Positions 26,854 through 35,297 of a stretch of 64,000 nucleotides of DNA are shown here, in pieces. Origin of the DNA: Desulfovibrio desulfuricans. Its GTDB lineage: Bacteria > Desulfobacterota > Desulfovibrionia > Desulfovibrionales > Desulfovibrionaceae. The position numbers and the translations under genes were made by a program. The stretch spans positions 2,442,001 through 2,506,000 of the forward strand of contig NZ_CP036295.1 of the NCBI RefSeq assembly GCF_004801255.1, given 5' to 3'. The first letter of the stretch is position 1. Each line of letters begins with the position of its first letter. The notes under the pieces are model-generated. The model saw only the letters and a program-made list of their open reading frames with translations. It searched no databases and was not told the origin of the DNA.

Positions 26854-29388
26854 TTACGAGAGCACGGCCTTGGCCTCGGCCACCCGCGCCTCCTCCTCCC
26901 GTCCCAGTTTGCGCAGGGCGCGGGCAAGAGCCTGCCAGGCTTCGGGCCTGTCGTGCAGGCCGACGCTCTTGCGGGCCAGCAGCTCGGCCATGGCGGGGTC
27001 TTCGTTGCTGTCCAGATAGATATTGGCCAGCAGCAGCATGGAGGCGGCGTCCTGAGGATTGCGAACCAGGGCCTCATGCAGCAGTTCGCGGGCCTCGCCG
27101 CCCTTGCGCTGGCGCACGGCAACACGCGCAAGATGCCTGCGGGCAAGGCTTGGCCCGCTGGGGCGGGCATCCTCAAGCGTTGCGGCTTTTTCGTAAAAAC
27201 GGCGTGCTTCGGCCCGTCTGCCGCCCTGCTCGCACAGCTGCCCCAAACGGATGTGCGCAAACAGATGCTCGGGCGAAATTTTGACGCACTGCCGGTAATA
27301 CTGCGCCGCAGCCCGTTTTTCACCCAGCCCCTGACAGACGGTGCCCAGGTTGTAGTAAATCTGCTCGGCCAGCGCGGTATCCGGCCCTCGGCGACGGGCT
27401 TCCATAAAGTGCCGCCGGGCCTCGTGCTGCCGCCCAAGGGCCGCCATGCACACGCCAAGCGAATTCCAGGCCATGGCGTTGTCCTCGTCGGCCAACAGCG
27501 CAAGCTTGTACTCCTCGACAGCGCCAAACACGTCGCCCAAACTGTAGCGCCGGTCGGCGCTGATGTTAAGCGCCAGCGAGTTGCACACCCCCACCTTGGG
27601 TTCGGGCAGCAGCAAGGCGTATTCCAGCGCCTTCAGGGCGCAGTCGGGCATTTCACCCCGGCTGAACTGCAAAAAAGGATACCCGGCCAACCCGGCAGCG
27701 GCCAGCGTGCCTTGCCCGGTCAGTGCCCCGCATACCTCCTCATACAGGGGCACAAGGGCCTGCGCCTCCACATCGGGATGAAAAAACACCAGGCTGTTGC
27801 TGCCGTAGCGCCCGGCCAGCGGCGAGGCTACGGCGGCGCAGTCGGTCTGCGCCCCCTGCGCTTTTTCCAGCGCCGCACGCCAAACGCTCAGGGCCGTGTC
27901 CACAAGGCCCTGCCGGTTTGCGTTTTCCGCAACCATATCCTGCGGCGCGGGCGCGGCCTGCGTCCCTTCTATATCGGCAGTTTCGGCGCTGCCCGGCTCA
28001 AGCCGCAGCAGGCACAGGGCAAAACGGCTGCGCCGTTCCGCCTCCTGGGCAAACCGGTTCAAAAAATCGCCGTGGCCGCACAGGCCGCCCGCGCATTCCG
28101 GCCGAGGCCCGGCCTGCGCCAACGCGCCGCCCTCGCCCCTGCCGCGCACGGCAGCAGCCGCAGCTCCCGCGATGGGCCCGAGAGCGCCAGTCAGGTCGTG
28201 CTCGTCAAGGTCCGGGCTCAGCACAGGGGTCTCGCCAAGCAGGGTAAGCCTGTCGCCCACCTCCGGCTGACAGGTTATATCCACGAGATGCATCACTTCG
28301 GCCACAGAATCCGTATCACGGGTGTGCAACAGCACAAGCTCGCCCTTGTAGCGCGGCGAGCTGCCGTCGCCCCTGCCCCAAAGGGCAAAACGCATCCCCT
28401 CGCGCGCCTTGGCCTGCCGCCCGATACTGAGGCGCAAGCGCCCCAGCGGCAAGGATTCCAGCACCATGCCGCCCTCCTGCAATATGCGGGCAAAGGGCAT
28501 GATGCGGCTTTCGACGGCGTCCGCGCCGTCAGCCTCCTGCCCGGCCACATCCGCCGCAAGCCTCGCGCGGTCCATGCACAGCCGGGCCTGATCGTACATG
28601 GCCAGATGCAGCTCTGTGCCGCGCATATCTTGCGGATACAGCGCATGACCGGCGCACAGGCGCGGCCTCACGGCCTTTTGCACCACCGGGTACGGCATGC
28701 GCACGGCTTCCATGCGCGAGAGCGCGGCCCGCGCCAGCTTGTGGCAGGCCCCACGCCCGCTGGCCGGAAACAGCAGAGCCATCTCCCAGCGACCCACGCG
28801 GGCGGCCAGCACGTCAGAGGGCAGGGCCTCGCGACAGGCATCGGCCAGAGATCTGAAATACTTTTCCGCAAAGGCGTGCCCGCCGCGCCGAACCACCGAC
28901 TGCCCATTGGACAGCCGCAACAGCACAAGCCCCATGCACAGCCAGTGCAGAGGCGCGGGGCCGCTTTCTTCCGCGCCGGGCTCCTCCAGATAAGCCCGCA
29001 GGCGCTCGGCGGCGTTTTCCATATGGGCAAAAAGCGCCTGTTCCGTGGCAAGCCCCGTAACCGCATCAGTGCGCATGGCCTTGGCCCGGGCCAGATTTTC
29101 CAGCCCCAAAGCCAGAATGGCGGGCAAAAACGGCAACAGGGGCCTTGCCTCGCGTGCCTTGACCCCGTGCAGCATAAACACGCCCAGCTGGCTGTCGTTG
29201 CGACGCAGCGGCAGCAGCAGCCGCCGCTCGCGCGTCAGAAGCTGCGGCTCTTCGGGCGCGCGACTGGTGGGAAAGTACAGGGCATGCCCCGAAAAAGACA
29301 GAAACGAAGACAGTTGTTCGCACAACAGACCTTCCATTTCCATGAGGTCTTCACGCGCAAGATCGAGTTGCGGACAGTTGTTTTGCAT
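26854..29388 (-). CDS. Large protein with two degenerate GGDEF-like regions and a C-terminal TPR domain
   Basis: The 844-residue product has no signal peptide or membrane segment. Residues about 107-120 (TDAVTGLATEQALF) resemble the start of a GGDEF domain, but the active-site strand reads RVGRWEMALLFP (198-208) in place of GGDEF. A second region (about 440-540) has the GGDEF-like DFLNRFAQEAERRSRFALCLLRLEP and, at the signature position, GRYGSNSLVFF (526-536), again without catalytic acids. Residues about 610-840 form at least five TPR units (for example AMAWNSLGVCMAALGRQHEA). It is therefore unlikely to make c-di-GMP and more likely binds a ligand or proteins. It diverges from the hydrolase gene at 29677. 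Its function is not known. Confidence 0.75.
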   Translation of the reverse strand: MQNNCPQLDLAREDLMEMEGLLCEQLSSFLSFSGHALYFPTSRAPEEPQLLTRERRLLLPLRRNDSQLGVFMLHGVKAREARPLLPFLPAILALGLENLARAKAMRTDAVTGLATEQALFAHMENAAERLRAYLEEPGAEESGPAPLHWLCMGLVLLRLSNGQSVVRRGGHAFAEKYFRSLADACREALPSDVLAARVGRWEMALLFPASGRGACHKLARAALSRMEAVRMPYPVVQKAVRPRLCAGHALYPQDMRGTELHLAMYDQARLCMDRARLAADVAGQEADGADAVESRIMPFARILQEGGMVLESLPLGRLRLSIGRQAKAREGMRFALWGRGDGSSPRYKGELVLLHTRDTDSVAEVMHLVDITCQPEVGDRLTLLGETPVLSPDLDEHDLTGALGPIAGAAAAAVRGRGEGGALAQAGPRPECAGGLCGHGDFLNRFAQEAERRSRFALCLLRLEPGSAETADIEGTQAAPAPQDMVAENANRQGLVDTALSVWRAALEKAQGAQTDCAAVASPLAGRYGSNSLVFFHPDVEAQALVPLYEEVCGALTGQGTLAAAGLAGYPFLQFSRGEMPDCALKALEYALLLPEPKVGVCNSLALNISADRRYSLGDVFGAVEEYKLALLADEDNAMAWNSLGVCMAALGRQHEARRHFMEARRRGPDTALAEQIYYNLGTVCQGLGEKRAAAQYYRQCVKISPEHLFAHIRLGQLCEQGGRRAEARRFYEKAATLEDARPSGPSLARRHLARVAVRQRKGGEARELLHEALVRNPQDAASMLLLANIYLDSNEDPAMAELLARKSVGLHDRPEAWQALARALRKLGREEEARVAEAKAVLS

Positions 29389-29676
29389 CGTTAAAGTGTA
29401 GTGTGGCTGGCGCTGCTTGTCTAGAAAATTTCAAGACACAGGGCGTCCGCGCGCGCTCTCCAAATCCGCAACACGGGCTGCTTCCCCTGGCCGCTTGATT
29501 TTGCCCCCCTGTCCGGCTATCGCTCTTGTGGAACAGCAAAAAGGTTGTCGCCGCAGTGCGGCAGACCTGTAACCCTCTTGCCTGAAAAATTCATCCACGA
29601 TAGCATACCCAAAGTCGAAATCCATGCGAACAATCACAGATTGAGCGCATAATATCGACCAACCAAAGGAATTTTT

Positions 29677-30303
29677 ATGCCCGTTGCGACTTTTCCCCTC
29701 GGCCCATTGCAGACCAACAGCTACCTCATCCACAGCGGCAAGCAGGCTGTTGCCGTTGACGTGGGCGGCGATCCGGCCCCCATGCTCGAATATCTGAGCA
29801 CGCACGGTTTGACGCTGGCTGCCATCTGCATCACCCACCGCCATTTTGACCATGTGTACGGCGTGGCCGAGCTGCGCGAGGCAACAGACGCGCCCGTTTT
29901 TATCAGCACAGACGACGACTGTCTTGCGGGGACGGAATCCGCGCAGGGCGGCCTGTGGGGTTTTCCTTCCGTTACGCCCTACCCGGCGCAGCCCATGCCC
30001 GCAGGCAAGACCTCGTTTGGCGGTATGGAATGTGAAGTGCTGGCCACACCCGGGCATACGCCGGGGGGTGTCTCTCTGTATTTTGCCGATGAAAACCTTG
30101 TTTTTAGCGGCGATGCGCTGTTTTACCGCTCCATTGGCCGCACGGATTTTCCCGGCGGCGATCACGAGGGCCTGCTGCGTTCAGTGACGCAAGTGCTTTT
30201 CAAGCTGCCGGACGACACGGTTGTCTATCCCGGTCACGGGCCCTCCACCACCATTGGCGATGAGAAAAAAAGCAATCCTTTTTGTGGTGAATTCACGCTA
30301 TGA
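29677..30303 (+). CDS. MBL-fold metallohydrolase, glyoxalase II-like
   Basis: The 208-residue product has the full metal-ligand set of the metallo-beta-lactamase fold: THRHFDHV (HxHxDH), the ATPGHTPGGVSLY His, the bridging Asp in FSGDALFYRSIGRTD, and the C-terminal YPGHGPSTT His. The GRTDFPGGD segment is typical of short glyoxalase II-like hydrolases that cleave thioesters or act on persulfides. It is cytoplasmic. AAAGGA is 6 nt upstream of the ATG. The stop overlaps the next gene's start (ATGA), so it is coupled to the flavodoxin-like reductase. Substrate is not determined by sequence. Confidence 0.88.
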   Translation: MPVATFPLGPLQTNSYLIHSGKQAVAVDVGGDPAPMLEYLSTHGLTLAAICITHRHFDHVYGVAELREATDAPVFISTDDDCLAGTESAQGGLWGFPSVTPYPAQPMPAGKTSFGGMECEVLATPGHTPGGVSLYFADENLVFSGDALFYRSIGRTDFPGGDHEGLLRSVTQVLFKLPDDTVVYPGHGPSTTIGDEKKSNPFCGEFTL

Positions 30304-30989
30304 ACAACATCCTGGTGCTACAGTGCAGCCCCCATGCGGGCGGAGTTTCTGATGCCGTTGCTGACCTTTTTGCCGCCGGCATGGCAGAAGCGGGCGCCGA
30401 CCTGCGCACTGCAGCACTTCGAGATTATGCCTTTTCGCCCTGTACGGGCTGCGGCGGCTGCGCCAGGCCGCCGCACAATTGCATTCTGGCCAGGCGACCC
30501 CTTCCCGGTCTCGGCGGCGGATGCGCGCCCATGGATCAGGCGGAAGAAGTCTTTCAGATGATCAGCGAGGCGCAGATGATCATGATTTCTTCCCCCATCT
30601 ATTTTTATTTTTTGCCCGCGCACTTCAAGGCGCTTATCGACAGAACGCAGCGCTTCTGGGCGCAGCAGGGCGGCGAAGACCGCGTTGCCCTGCCGCTCTC
30701 GCGCACCAAACCCGTGCTTGTGGCCATGACTGCCGGGCGGCGGCGTGGCAACCTGCTGTTTTCCGGCTCGCTGCTTTCGCTCAAGTATTTTCTGGCGCCG
30801 CTTGGGGCGGGCATACGCGAAACCCGCCTGCTGCGCGGGCTTGAATCGCTCAAAGACCTGCACGAGCGCCCCGCAGTGATGGCTGCCTTGCACGCCTGGG
30901 GGCACGACTGGGGTCACAGGCTGGCTACGGAGCAGTCCCCCATTTATGAACTGCCGCAGGCTCTGCCCCCCGATATGGGCAAGCCCTGA
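30300..30989 (+). CDS. Flavodoxin-fold NAD(P)H-dependent FMN reductase family protein
   Basis: The 229-residue product starts with the beta-strand and phosphate loop of this fold (NILVLQCSPHAGGVSDAVADLF), then has the Cys cluster CTGCGGCARPPHNC seen in iron-sulfur flavoprotein-like relatives, and the SSPIYFYFLPAHFKALIDRT block that forms the FMN pocket. Four bases overlap the upstream hydrolase gene, and comF follows 10 bp downstream, so the three are one operon. It probably performs FMN-dependent reductions; the Cys cluster might hold a 4Fe-4S centre. An insertion after the Cys motif (RRPLPGLGGGCAPMDQ) is unusual. Confidence 0.82.
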   Translation: MNNILVLQCSPHAGGVSDAVADLFAAGMAEAGADLRTAALRDYAFSPCTGCGGCARPPHNCILARRPLPGLGGGCAPMDQAEEVFQMISEAQMIMISSPIYFYFLPAHFKALIDRTQRFWAQQGGEDRVALPLSRTKPVLVAMTAGRRRGNLLFSGSLLSLKYFLAPLGAGIRETRLLRGLESLKDLHERPAVMAALHAWGHDWGHRLATEQSPIYELPQALPPDMGKP

Positions 30990-30998
30990 GCGCGCCGC

Positions 30999-31919
30999 AT
31001 GCCGTCTCGCAGTACGCCGCTGCAGCACCGCCGTACCGGTTTTTTTGGCCAGCGGCCCCTGGGGTTGGCCGCCTCGCTGGCGGCATGGCTGGCCCGCTGG
31101 CAAAACCTGCTTGGCCTCGCGCAAAACCGCTGCGTGCACTGTCTGCGCCCCTTTTCTGCCCCTGACGCCGCGCTGTACGAGTCCGCAGCTGCTCCTGCAT
31201 CTGTTTATGCGCCCATGTCCGCTCCCGCTGCCGAAACGCGGCTCTGTCCCGACTGCCTTACCCTGCTCGCCCCATACGTCGGCCCCCACTGCCCCCGTTG
31301 CGGCCTGCCGCCTGCCAACCCGCATGAGGGCAATGTGGTCTGCGGCGCCTGTTTGCAAAATCCTCCGCCGTGGAGCGGCATCGCTTTTCACGGGCTATAC
31401 AGGGGCGCCCTGCGCCATACCCTGCTGCGACTCAAATTTGACGGGCATTTGTACCTTGCACCGCTGTTGGGCGGGTTTCTTCTTGATGCCGTCGGCTGCC
31501 TGCCGCGCCCTGATGTGATAATCGCCGTGCCGCAGCACCCTGAACATCTGCGCCGCAGGGGGTATAATCAGGCGCACGAGCTGGCCAAGGCGCTGCACGG
31601 TCTTTCGGGTGTGCCGCTGGGCACGCGGATGCTTGCCCGGCCCGTGCCCGGCAAAGAACAGGAACAGCTCAACGCCATGGCACGGCGGAGCAACGTGCAG
31701 CACAGTTTTGCCGCCGAGCCCGCCGTCAACGGGCTGCGCGTGTGGCTGGTGGACGACGTCTTGACCACGGGCAGCACCATGGCCGCTGCGGCGCGGGCCC
31801 TGCTTGCAGGCGGCGCTGCGCGGGTGGATGCTGTTTTTGCAGCACGAACGCCTCTCAACAGCGCCCCGCAACCGACGGATGTGCAATCCACTCCGCCATG
31901 TCGCACAAGCACCACATGA
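30999..31919 (+). CDS. comF: ComF-family phosphoribosyltransferase-like protein
   Basis: The 306-residue product has an N-terminal zinc-ribbon region with CxxC pairs (CVHCLRPF, LCPDC, CPRCGLPP, CGACLQNPP) and a C-terminal PRTase domain with the PRPP loop VWLVDDVLTTGSTMAAAARAL. The segment HPEHLRRRGYNQAHELAKAL is a ComF hallmark. ComF proteins are linked to DNA uptake and transformation in naturally competent bacteria and are widely conserved outside them. It is the last gene of the operon at 29677-31919. A short hydrophilic tail of about 20 residues follows the PRTase domain. Confidence 0.87.
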   Translation: MPSRSTPLQHRRTGFFGQRPLGLAASLAAWLARWQNLLGLAQNRCVHCLRPFSAPDAALYESAAAPASVYAPMSAPAAETRLCPDCLTLLAPYVGPHCPRCGLPPANPHEGNVVCGACLQNPPPWSGIAFHGLYRGALRHTLLRLKFDGHLYLAPLLGGFLLDAVGCLPRPDVIIAVPQHPEHLRRRGYNQAHELAKALHGLSGVPLGTRMLARPVPGKEQEQLNAMARRSNVQHSFAAEPAVNGLRVWLVDDVLTTGSTMAAAARALLAGGAARVDAVFAARTPLNSAPQPTDVQSTPPCRTSTT

Positions 31920-32037
31920 CAAGCTCATGCTCTTGAGCTATACACAGGGCACATACACCAGCGCCTGCACCCTTTTTGCGTGCAAACCGTGTTTACCCGC
32001 CGCATACGCGGGCATGCGGGCGCAGCCAGGAGTTTCC

Positions 32038-33159
32038 ATGCCCAGCGCACACTGTTCCTGTCATCGGGGTTTTTTAAAGCACAGAACTGCCGCCGTTGCG
32101 GCACTATGGGCTTTTTTTGCCTGCCTGGTCTTTACCGCCAGCGCGCAGGCGCAGGTAACCCTGCTTGTCCCCAGCCAGCCGAGCGTTGAAGCTCCCTCAC
32201 CCCGTCCAAAGCAGGATGTCCCTGCCAAGCGTGAAGACAAAAAGGACGAAAAACGCCCGCAGGAGGCCAAGGCCGCCACGGGCAAGGCTGACCAGCCCGC
32301 CGACTCCAGCGCAAAGCAGCCGGAGCAGCCTGCTGCGGCGGACAGCAAGCCCGCGCCCAACAGCGACGCAAGCCCGGCTGAAGCCCCTGCCAAGCCGGAA
32401 CAGACCCAAGCCGCAGCACCTGCTGCAGCCTCCGCACCCGCTGAAGCCCAGATCAATGAAGAACTGGACGTGCTCATAACCATGATGCGCCCCTTTCAGT
32501 ATGAAGGGCTGGTCATGGATATGCCGCAGATGTTTGCAGTACTGCGATACGACAGCGCCACGCCCATCAAGGACGGTGTTGCGCAGCCCGAACGGCGCGA
32601 CCTGCTGGGGGACCTGGAAGAAATACGCTACCTCAACCAGAAGGCCTGGGGAGCCAATGTGGCTCTGACCAAACCCGGACTTTACCAGTTTATCATCGAA
32701 GGACGCCCCTGGTGGGATGCTGCGCACGGACGTTTTTTGCAGCACTATGTCAAAACCACGCTTCCGGTTTACGGCGTTGAACGCGGCTGGAGCCTGCCTG
32801 TGGGCCAGCGCTTTGAAATTGTTCCGCTTGCACGCCCGTTTGGGCTCACTGCACCCGCCATGTTTTCGGGCGTGGTGCTTATGGACGGCAAGCCGCTGCC
32901 CGCCGCCTCTGTGCGCATGGCGCGCATAAATACCGAAAAACGCTCCGTGCCGACCTCATGGCATGAGGATATCGCGGCCCGCACCAACAACAAGGGCGAA
33001 TTTGCCTTTGTGCTCAACCAGCCCGGCTGGTGGTGCTGCATGGCCAGCATACCCGGCGACCCGCTTAAAGGCCCCGACGGCCAGCCCAAGCCCCTGCAGC
33101 TTGGGGCGCTGTTCTGGCTGTACGTGGACAGCCCCGCGAGCGAAACCCGCAAGCGTTAG
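32038..33159 (+). CDS. Periplasmic DUF4198-like protein with an Ala/Pro/Lys-rich linker
   Basis: CAGGAG lies 5 nt before the ATG at 32038, giving 373 residues. A signal peptide runs to about residue 40 (AALWAFFACLVFTASAQA). Then comes a low-complexity linker of about 100 residues rich in Ala, Pro, Lys, Glu and Gln (TonB-like composition). The C-terminal domain (about 140-373) has the features of DUF4198 proteins: a predicted beta-rich fold, FQYEGLVMDMPQMFAVLRYD, GLYQFIIEGRPWWD and GEFAFVLNQPGWWCCMAS. DUF4198 proteins are often linked to nickel or cobalt uptake; that role here is inference. The gene stands alone before the repeat block. Confidence 0.7.
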   Translation: MPSAHCSCHRGFLKHRTAAVAALWAFFACLVFTASAQAQVTLLVPSQPSVEAPSPRPKQDVPAKREDKKDEKRPQEAKAATGKADQPADSSAKQPEQPAAADSKPAPNSDASPAEAPAKPEQTQAAAPAAASAPAEAQINEELDVLITMMRPFQYEGLVMDMPQMFAVLRYDSATPIKDGVAQPERRDLLGDLEEIRYLNQKAWGANVALTKPGLYQFIIEGRPWWDAAHGRFLQHYVKTTLPVYGVERGWSLPVGQRFEIVPLARPFGLTAPAMFSGVVLMDGKPLPAASVRMARINTEKRSVPTSWHEDIAARTNNKGEFAFVLNQPGWWCCMASIPGDPLKGPDGQPKPLQLGALFWLYVDSPASETRKR

Positions 33160-33239
33160 GTCGCCCCTGCCTTCGCAAATTTCCCCGGTTGCACCGCTGC
33201 AGCCGGGGTTTTTGTTTTTTTGCGCCTATGCAGCGAGCC

Positions 33240-33605
33240 GTTATTTGAGTTTGCTGCCCTGCGGGCACGCTATATCGCCCTCCGGCGAAGTTGGGGACGC
33301 CTGCTGGGCGAGCTGTTTTCGCCTGCGCGGCGGTCGTTATTTGAGTTTTCTGCCCTGCGGGCACGCTATTTCGCCCTCCGGCGAAGTTTGGGACGCCTGC
33401 GCGGCGGGCTGTTTTCGCCTGCGCGGCGGTCGTTATTTGAGTTTTCTGCCCTGCGGGCACGCTATATCGCCCTCCGGCGAAGTTGGGGACGCCTGCTGGG
33501 CGAGCTGTTTTCGCCTGCGCGGCGGTCGTTATTTGAGTTTTCTGCCCTGCGGGCACAGGGTTTCGCCCTCCGGCGAAGTTTGGGACGCCTGCGCGGCGCA
33601 CGGCA
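33240..33605. repeat. Four tandem copies of a 96-bp hairpin-rich unit in ABAB order
   Basis: Units begin at 33240, 33336, 33432 and 33528, exactly 96 bp apart; the fourth is cut at about 33600. Units 1 and 3 share one variant (ATATCGCC..., GGGGACGCCTGCTGGGCGAG) and units 2 and 4 another (TTTCGCC..., TTGGGACGCCTGCGCGGCG), so a 192-bp dimer was duplicated. Each unit holds three short GC hairpins: TGCCC-TGC-GGGCA, TCGCC-CTCC-GGCGA and CGCC-TGCGC-GGCG. Because 96 is a multiple of three, several reading frames stay open through the array; I regard those as accidental. The array resembles REP-like elements and follows the DUF4198-like gene by 80 bp. Confidence 0.85.
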
Positions 33606-33984
33606 AGGCGGGGCCGGTTATGGGGCTGCGCCCCCTGCGCGGCCCCCCTTGCATCCCCCCCGAACCACCCCCCTTGAGGTTTTCAATTACCATAGCTTGA
33701 CGAGGGCACGCGTCCTGTGCTGCGGGAGCTTCCTTCCCTCGCTTTGCTCGCTCAGGCGATCTCCCTCCGCGACGCGTAAATGCCAGAGTACGCTTTCACT
33801 TCGAATCAGATTCCGCTTCAGCCGAATACCGTTGATCGGTTTGATTACTGCAAGTGAACTTTGTACCCGCTCCTGCAGAAACTATTTCAACTACATGATA
33901 AATTTCACTAAAAATACAAAATCAGTGTAACTAAGCGTCACGGTTACGGCAATTCAGCGCTCCGTTCAGCCACGATCAAAGGGC
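33606..33984. other. Non-coding spacer between the two repeat arrays
   Basis: It starts GC-rich with a small GGGGC-TGC-GCCCC hairpin near 33620 and runs of C, then becomes AT-richer toward 33900. No frame with a ribosome site is credible. It contains no obvious repeat of the flanking units. Confidence 0.5.
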
Positions 33985-35270
33985 TTACCCTCCCCCCGCC
34001 GCCGCTGACTTCTTACATGCTTTTGCCTTTCTTGCTTTCTTGCCTTTTCTACCTCACCCACCATGCCGTCCAACGTACCGATCGTTCACTTGTCTTTTCC
34101 GTCTCGCCCGCCATCAAAAGCAGGTCGTGGCGTCGCCTTCCTTAAACTCGCTGAAGCGAAGCGGAGGCGATGGCTGGTGTTGGGCTATTTGCAAAATACG
34201 TATTTTCCCGGCCTGACAAGGAAACGTCGCGTTTTTGAGCGCAGCGTACTCGTGTACGTGAGCATCAAAAACGCGACGTTGACGCCGTCAGGACGAAAAA
34301 GACGGGTTTGCGTAAATCAGCCCGACGGGCTCACCCACCCCCGCCGCCGCCAAGCTCTTACATGCTTTTGCCTCTTGCTCTCTTGCCTTTTCTACTTCGC
34401 CCACTCCGTCAGCCCCGGCTGCATTATGCCTTTGCGACATCCTTGGTCGCAGCAGCCAGAATCAGGCGGATAGCGTATGCGTCAAAAATTCTTTCACCAT
34501 CAAAAGCAGGTCGTCGAGCCGCCTTCCTTAAACTCGCTGAAGCGAAGCGGAAGCGATGGCTGGTGTTGGGCTATTTGCAAAATACGTATTTTCCCGGCCT
34601 GACAAGGAAACGTCGCGTTTTTGAGCGCAGCGTACTCGTGTACGTGAGCATCAAAAACGCGACGTTGACGCCGTCAGGGCGAAAAAGACGGGTTTGCGTA
34701 AATCAGCCCGACGGGCTCACCCACCCCGCCGCCGCTAACCTCTTACATGCTTTTGCCTCTTGCTCTCTTGACTTTTCTACTTCGCCCACTCCGTCAGCCC
34801 CGGCTGCATTTTGCCTTTGCGACATCCTTCATCGCGGCAGCCAGAATCAGGCGGATAGCCACCGCGTCAGACCATCCTTTCACCATCAAAAGCAGGTCGT
34901 CGAGCCGCCTTCCTTAAACTCGCTGAAGCGAAGCGGAAGCGATGGCTGGTGTTGGGCTATTTGCAAAATACGTATTTTCCCGGCCTGACAAGGAAACGTC
35001 GCGTTTTTGAGCGCAGCGTACTCGTGTACGTGAGCATCAAAAATGCGACGTTGACGCCGTCAGGGCGAAAAAGACGGGTTTGCGTAAATCAGCCCGACGG
35101 GCTCACCCACCCCCGCCGCCGCTAACCTCTTACATTCTTTTGCCTTTCTTGCTTTCTTGCCTTTTCTACCTCACCCATCCCAGCCAGCCCCGGCTGCATT
35201 TTGCCTTTGCTGACATCCTTGATCGCAGCAGCCAGAATCAGGCAGATAGCGTATGCGTCAGAAAATTCGT
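33985..35270. repeat. 386-bp tandem repeat: three full copies plus a partial leading copy
   Basis: Full copies begin at 34113, 34499 and 34885 (spacing exactly 386 bp) and end at about 35270, 28 bp before the stop codon of the response-regulator gene. The tail of an earlier copy is visible at about 33985-34110. The first half of each unit is nearly invariant, the second (C/T-rich) half more variable. 386 is not a multiple of three, so any reading frame shifts at each copy, which argues against one repetitive protein. Each copy has a 14-bp palindrome and a long hairpin (separate entry). No transposase, terminal repeats or target duplications are visible. Confidence 0.9.
34193..34292. other. 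Structured core of the 386-bp repeat (first copy): palindrome plus long hairpin
   Basis: AAAATACGTATTTT (34193-34206) is a perfect 14-bp palindrome. Six bases further begins a hairpin whose main stem is a perfect 16-bp inverted repeat, AACGTCGCGTTTTTGA (34223-34238) with TCAAAAACGCGACGTT (34265-34280). The loop contains a smaller CGTAC-TCGT-GTACG stem, and CCTGAC/GTCAGG arms extend the base. The same elements lie 386 and 772 bp downstream. In the third copy one stem base changes C to T, which turns a G-C into a G-U pair and keeps the stem. Confidence 0.8.
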
Positions 35271-35297
35271 CTGCGATCAAATCACCGCAATCGCGCG

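Noticed and set aside
25476-27527. Minus-strand frame of 683 codons across the end of the helicase gene and beyond
   Set aside because: It spans a terminator and two convergent genes and has no ribosome site or domain.
26812-29394. Plus-strand open frame of 860 codons opposite the GGDEF/TPR gene
   Set aside because: Its translation is low complexity, rich in Gln, His, Arg and Gly, without domains. The minus strand encodes clear TPR repeats.
33220-33930. Open frames with 32-residue repeats through the 96-bp array (both strands)
   Set aside because: They stay open only because 96 is a multiple of three. There is no ribosome site and the repeated unit is hairpin-rich DNA. Translation could still be tested by ribosome profiling.
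33240-35270. CRISPR array
   Set aside because: Repeat units are long (96 and 386 bp) with no short unique spacers and no cas genes nearby.
34113-35270. Insertion sequence or integron cassette array
   Set aside because: There is no transposase or integrase, no terminal inverted repeats of the whole unit, and no attC-like core sites.
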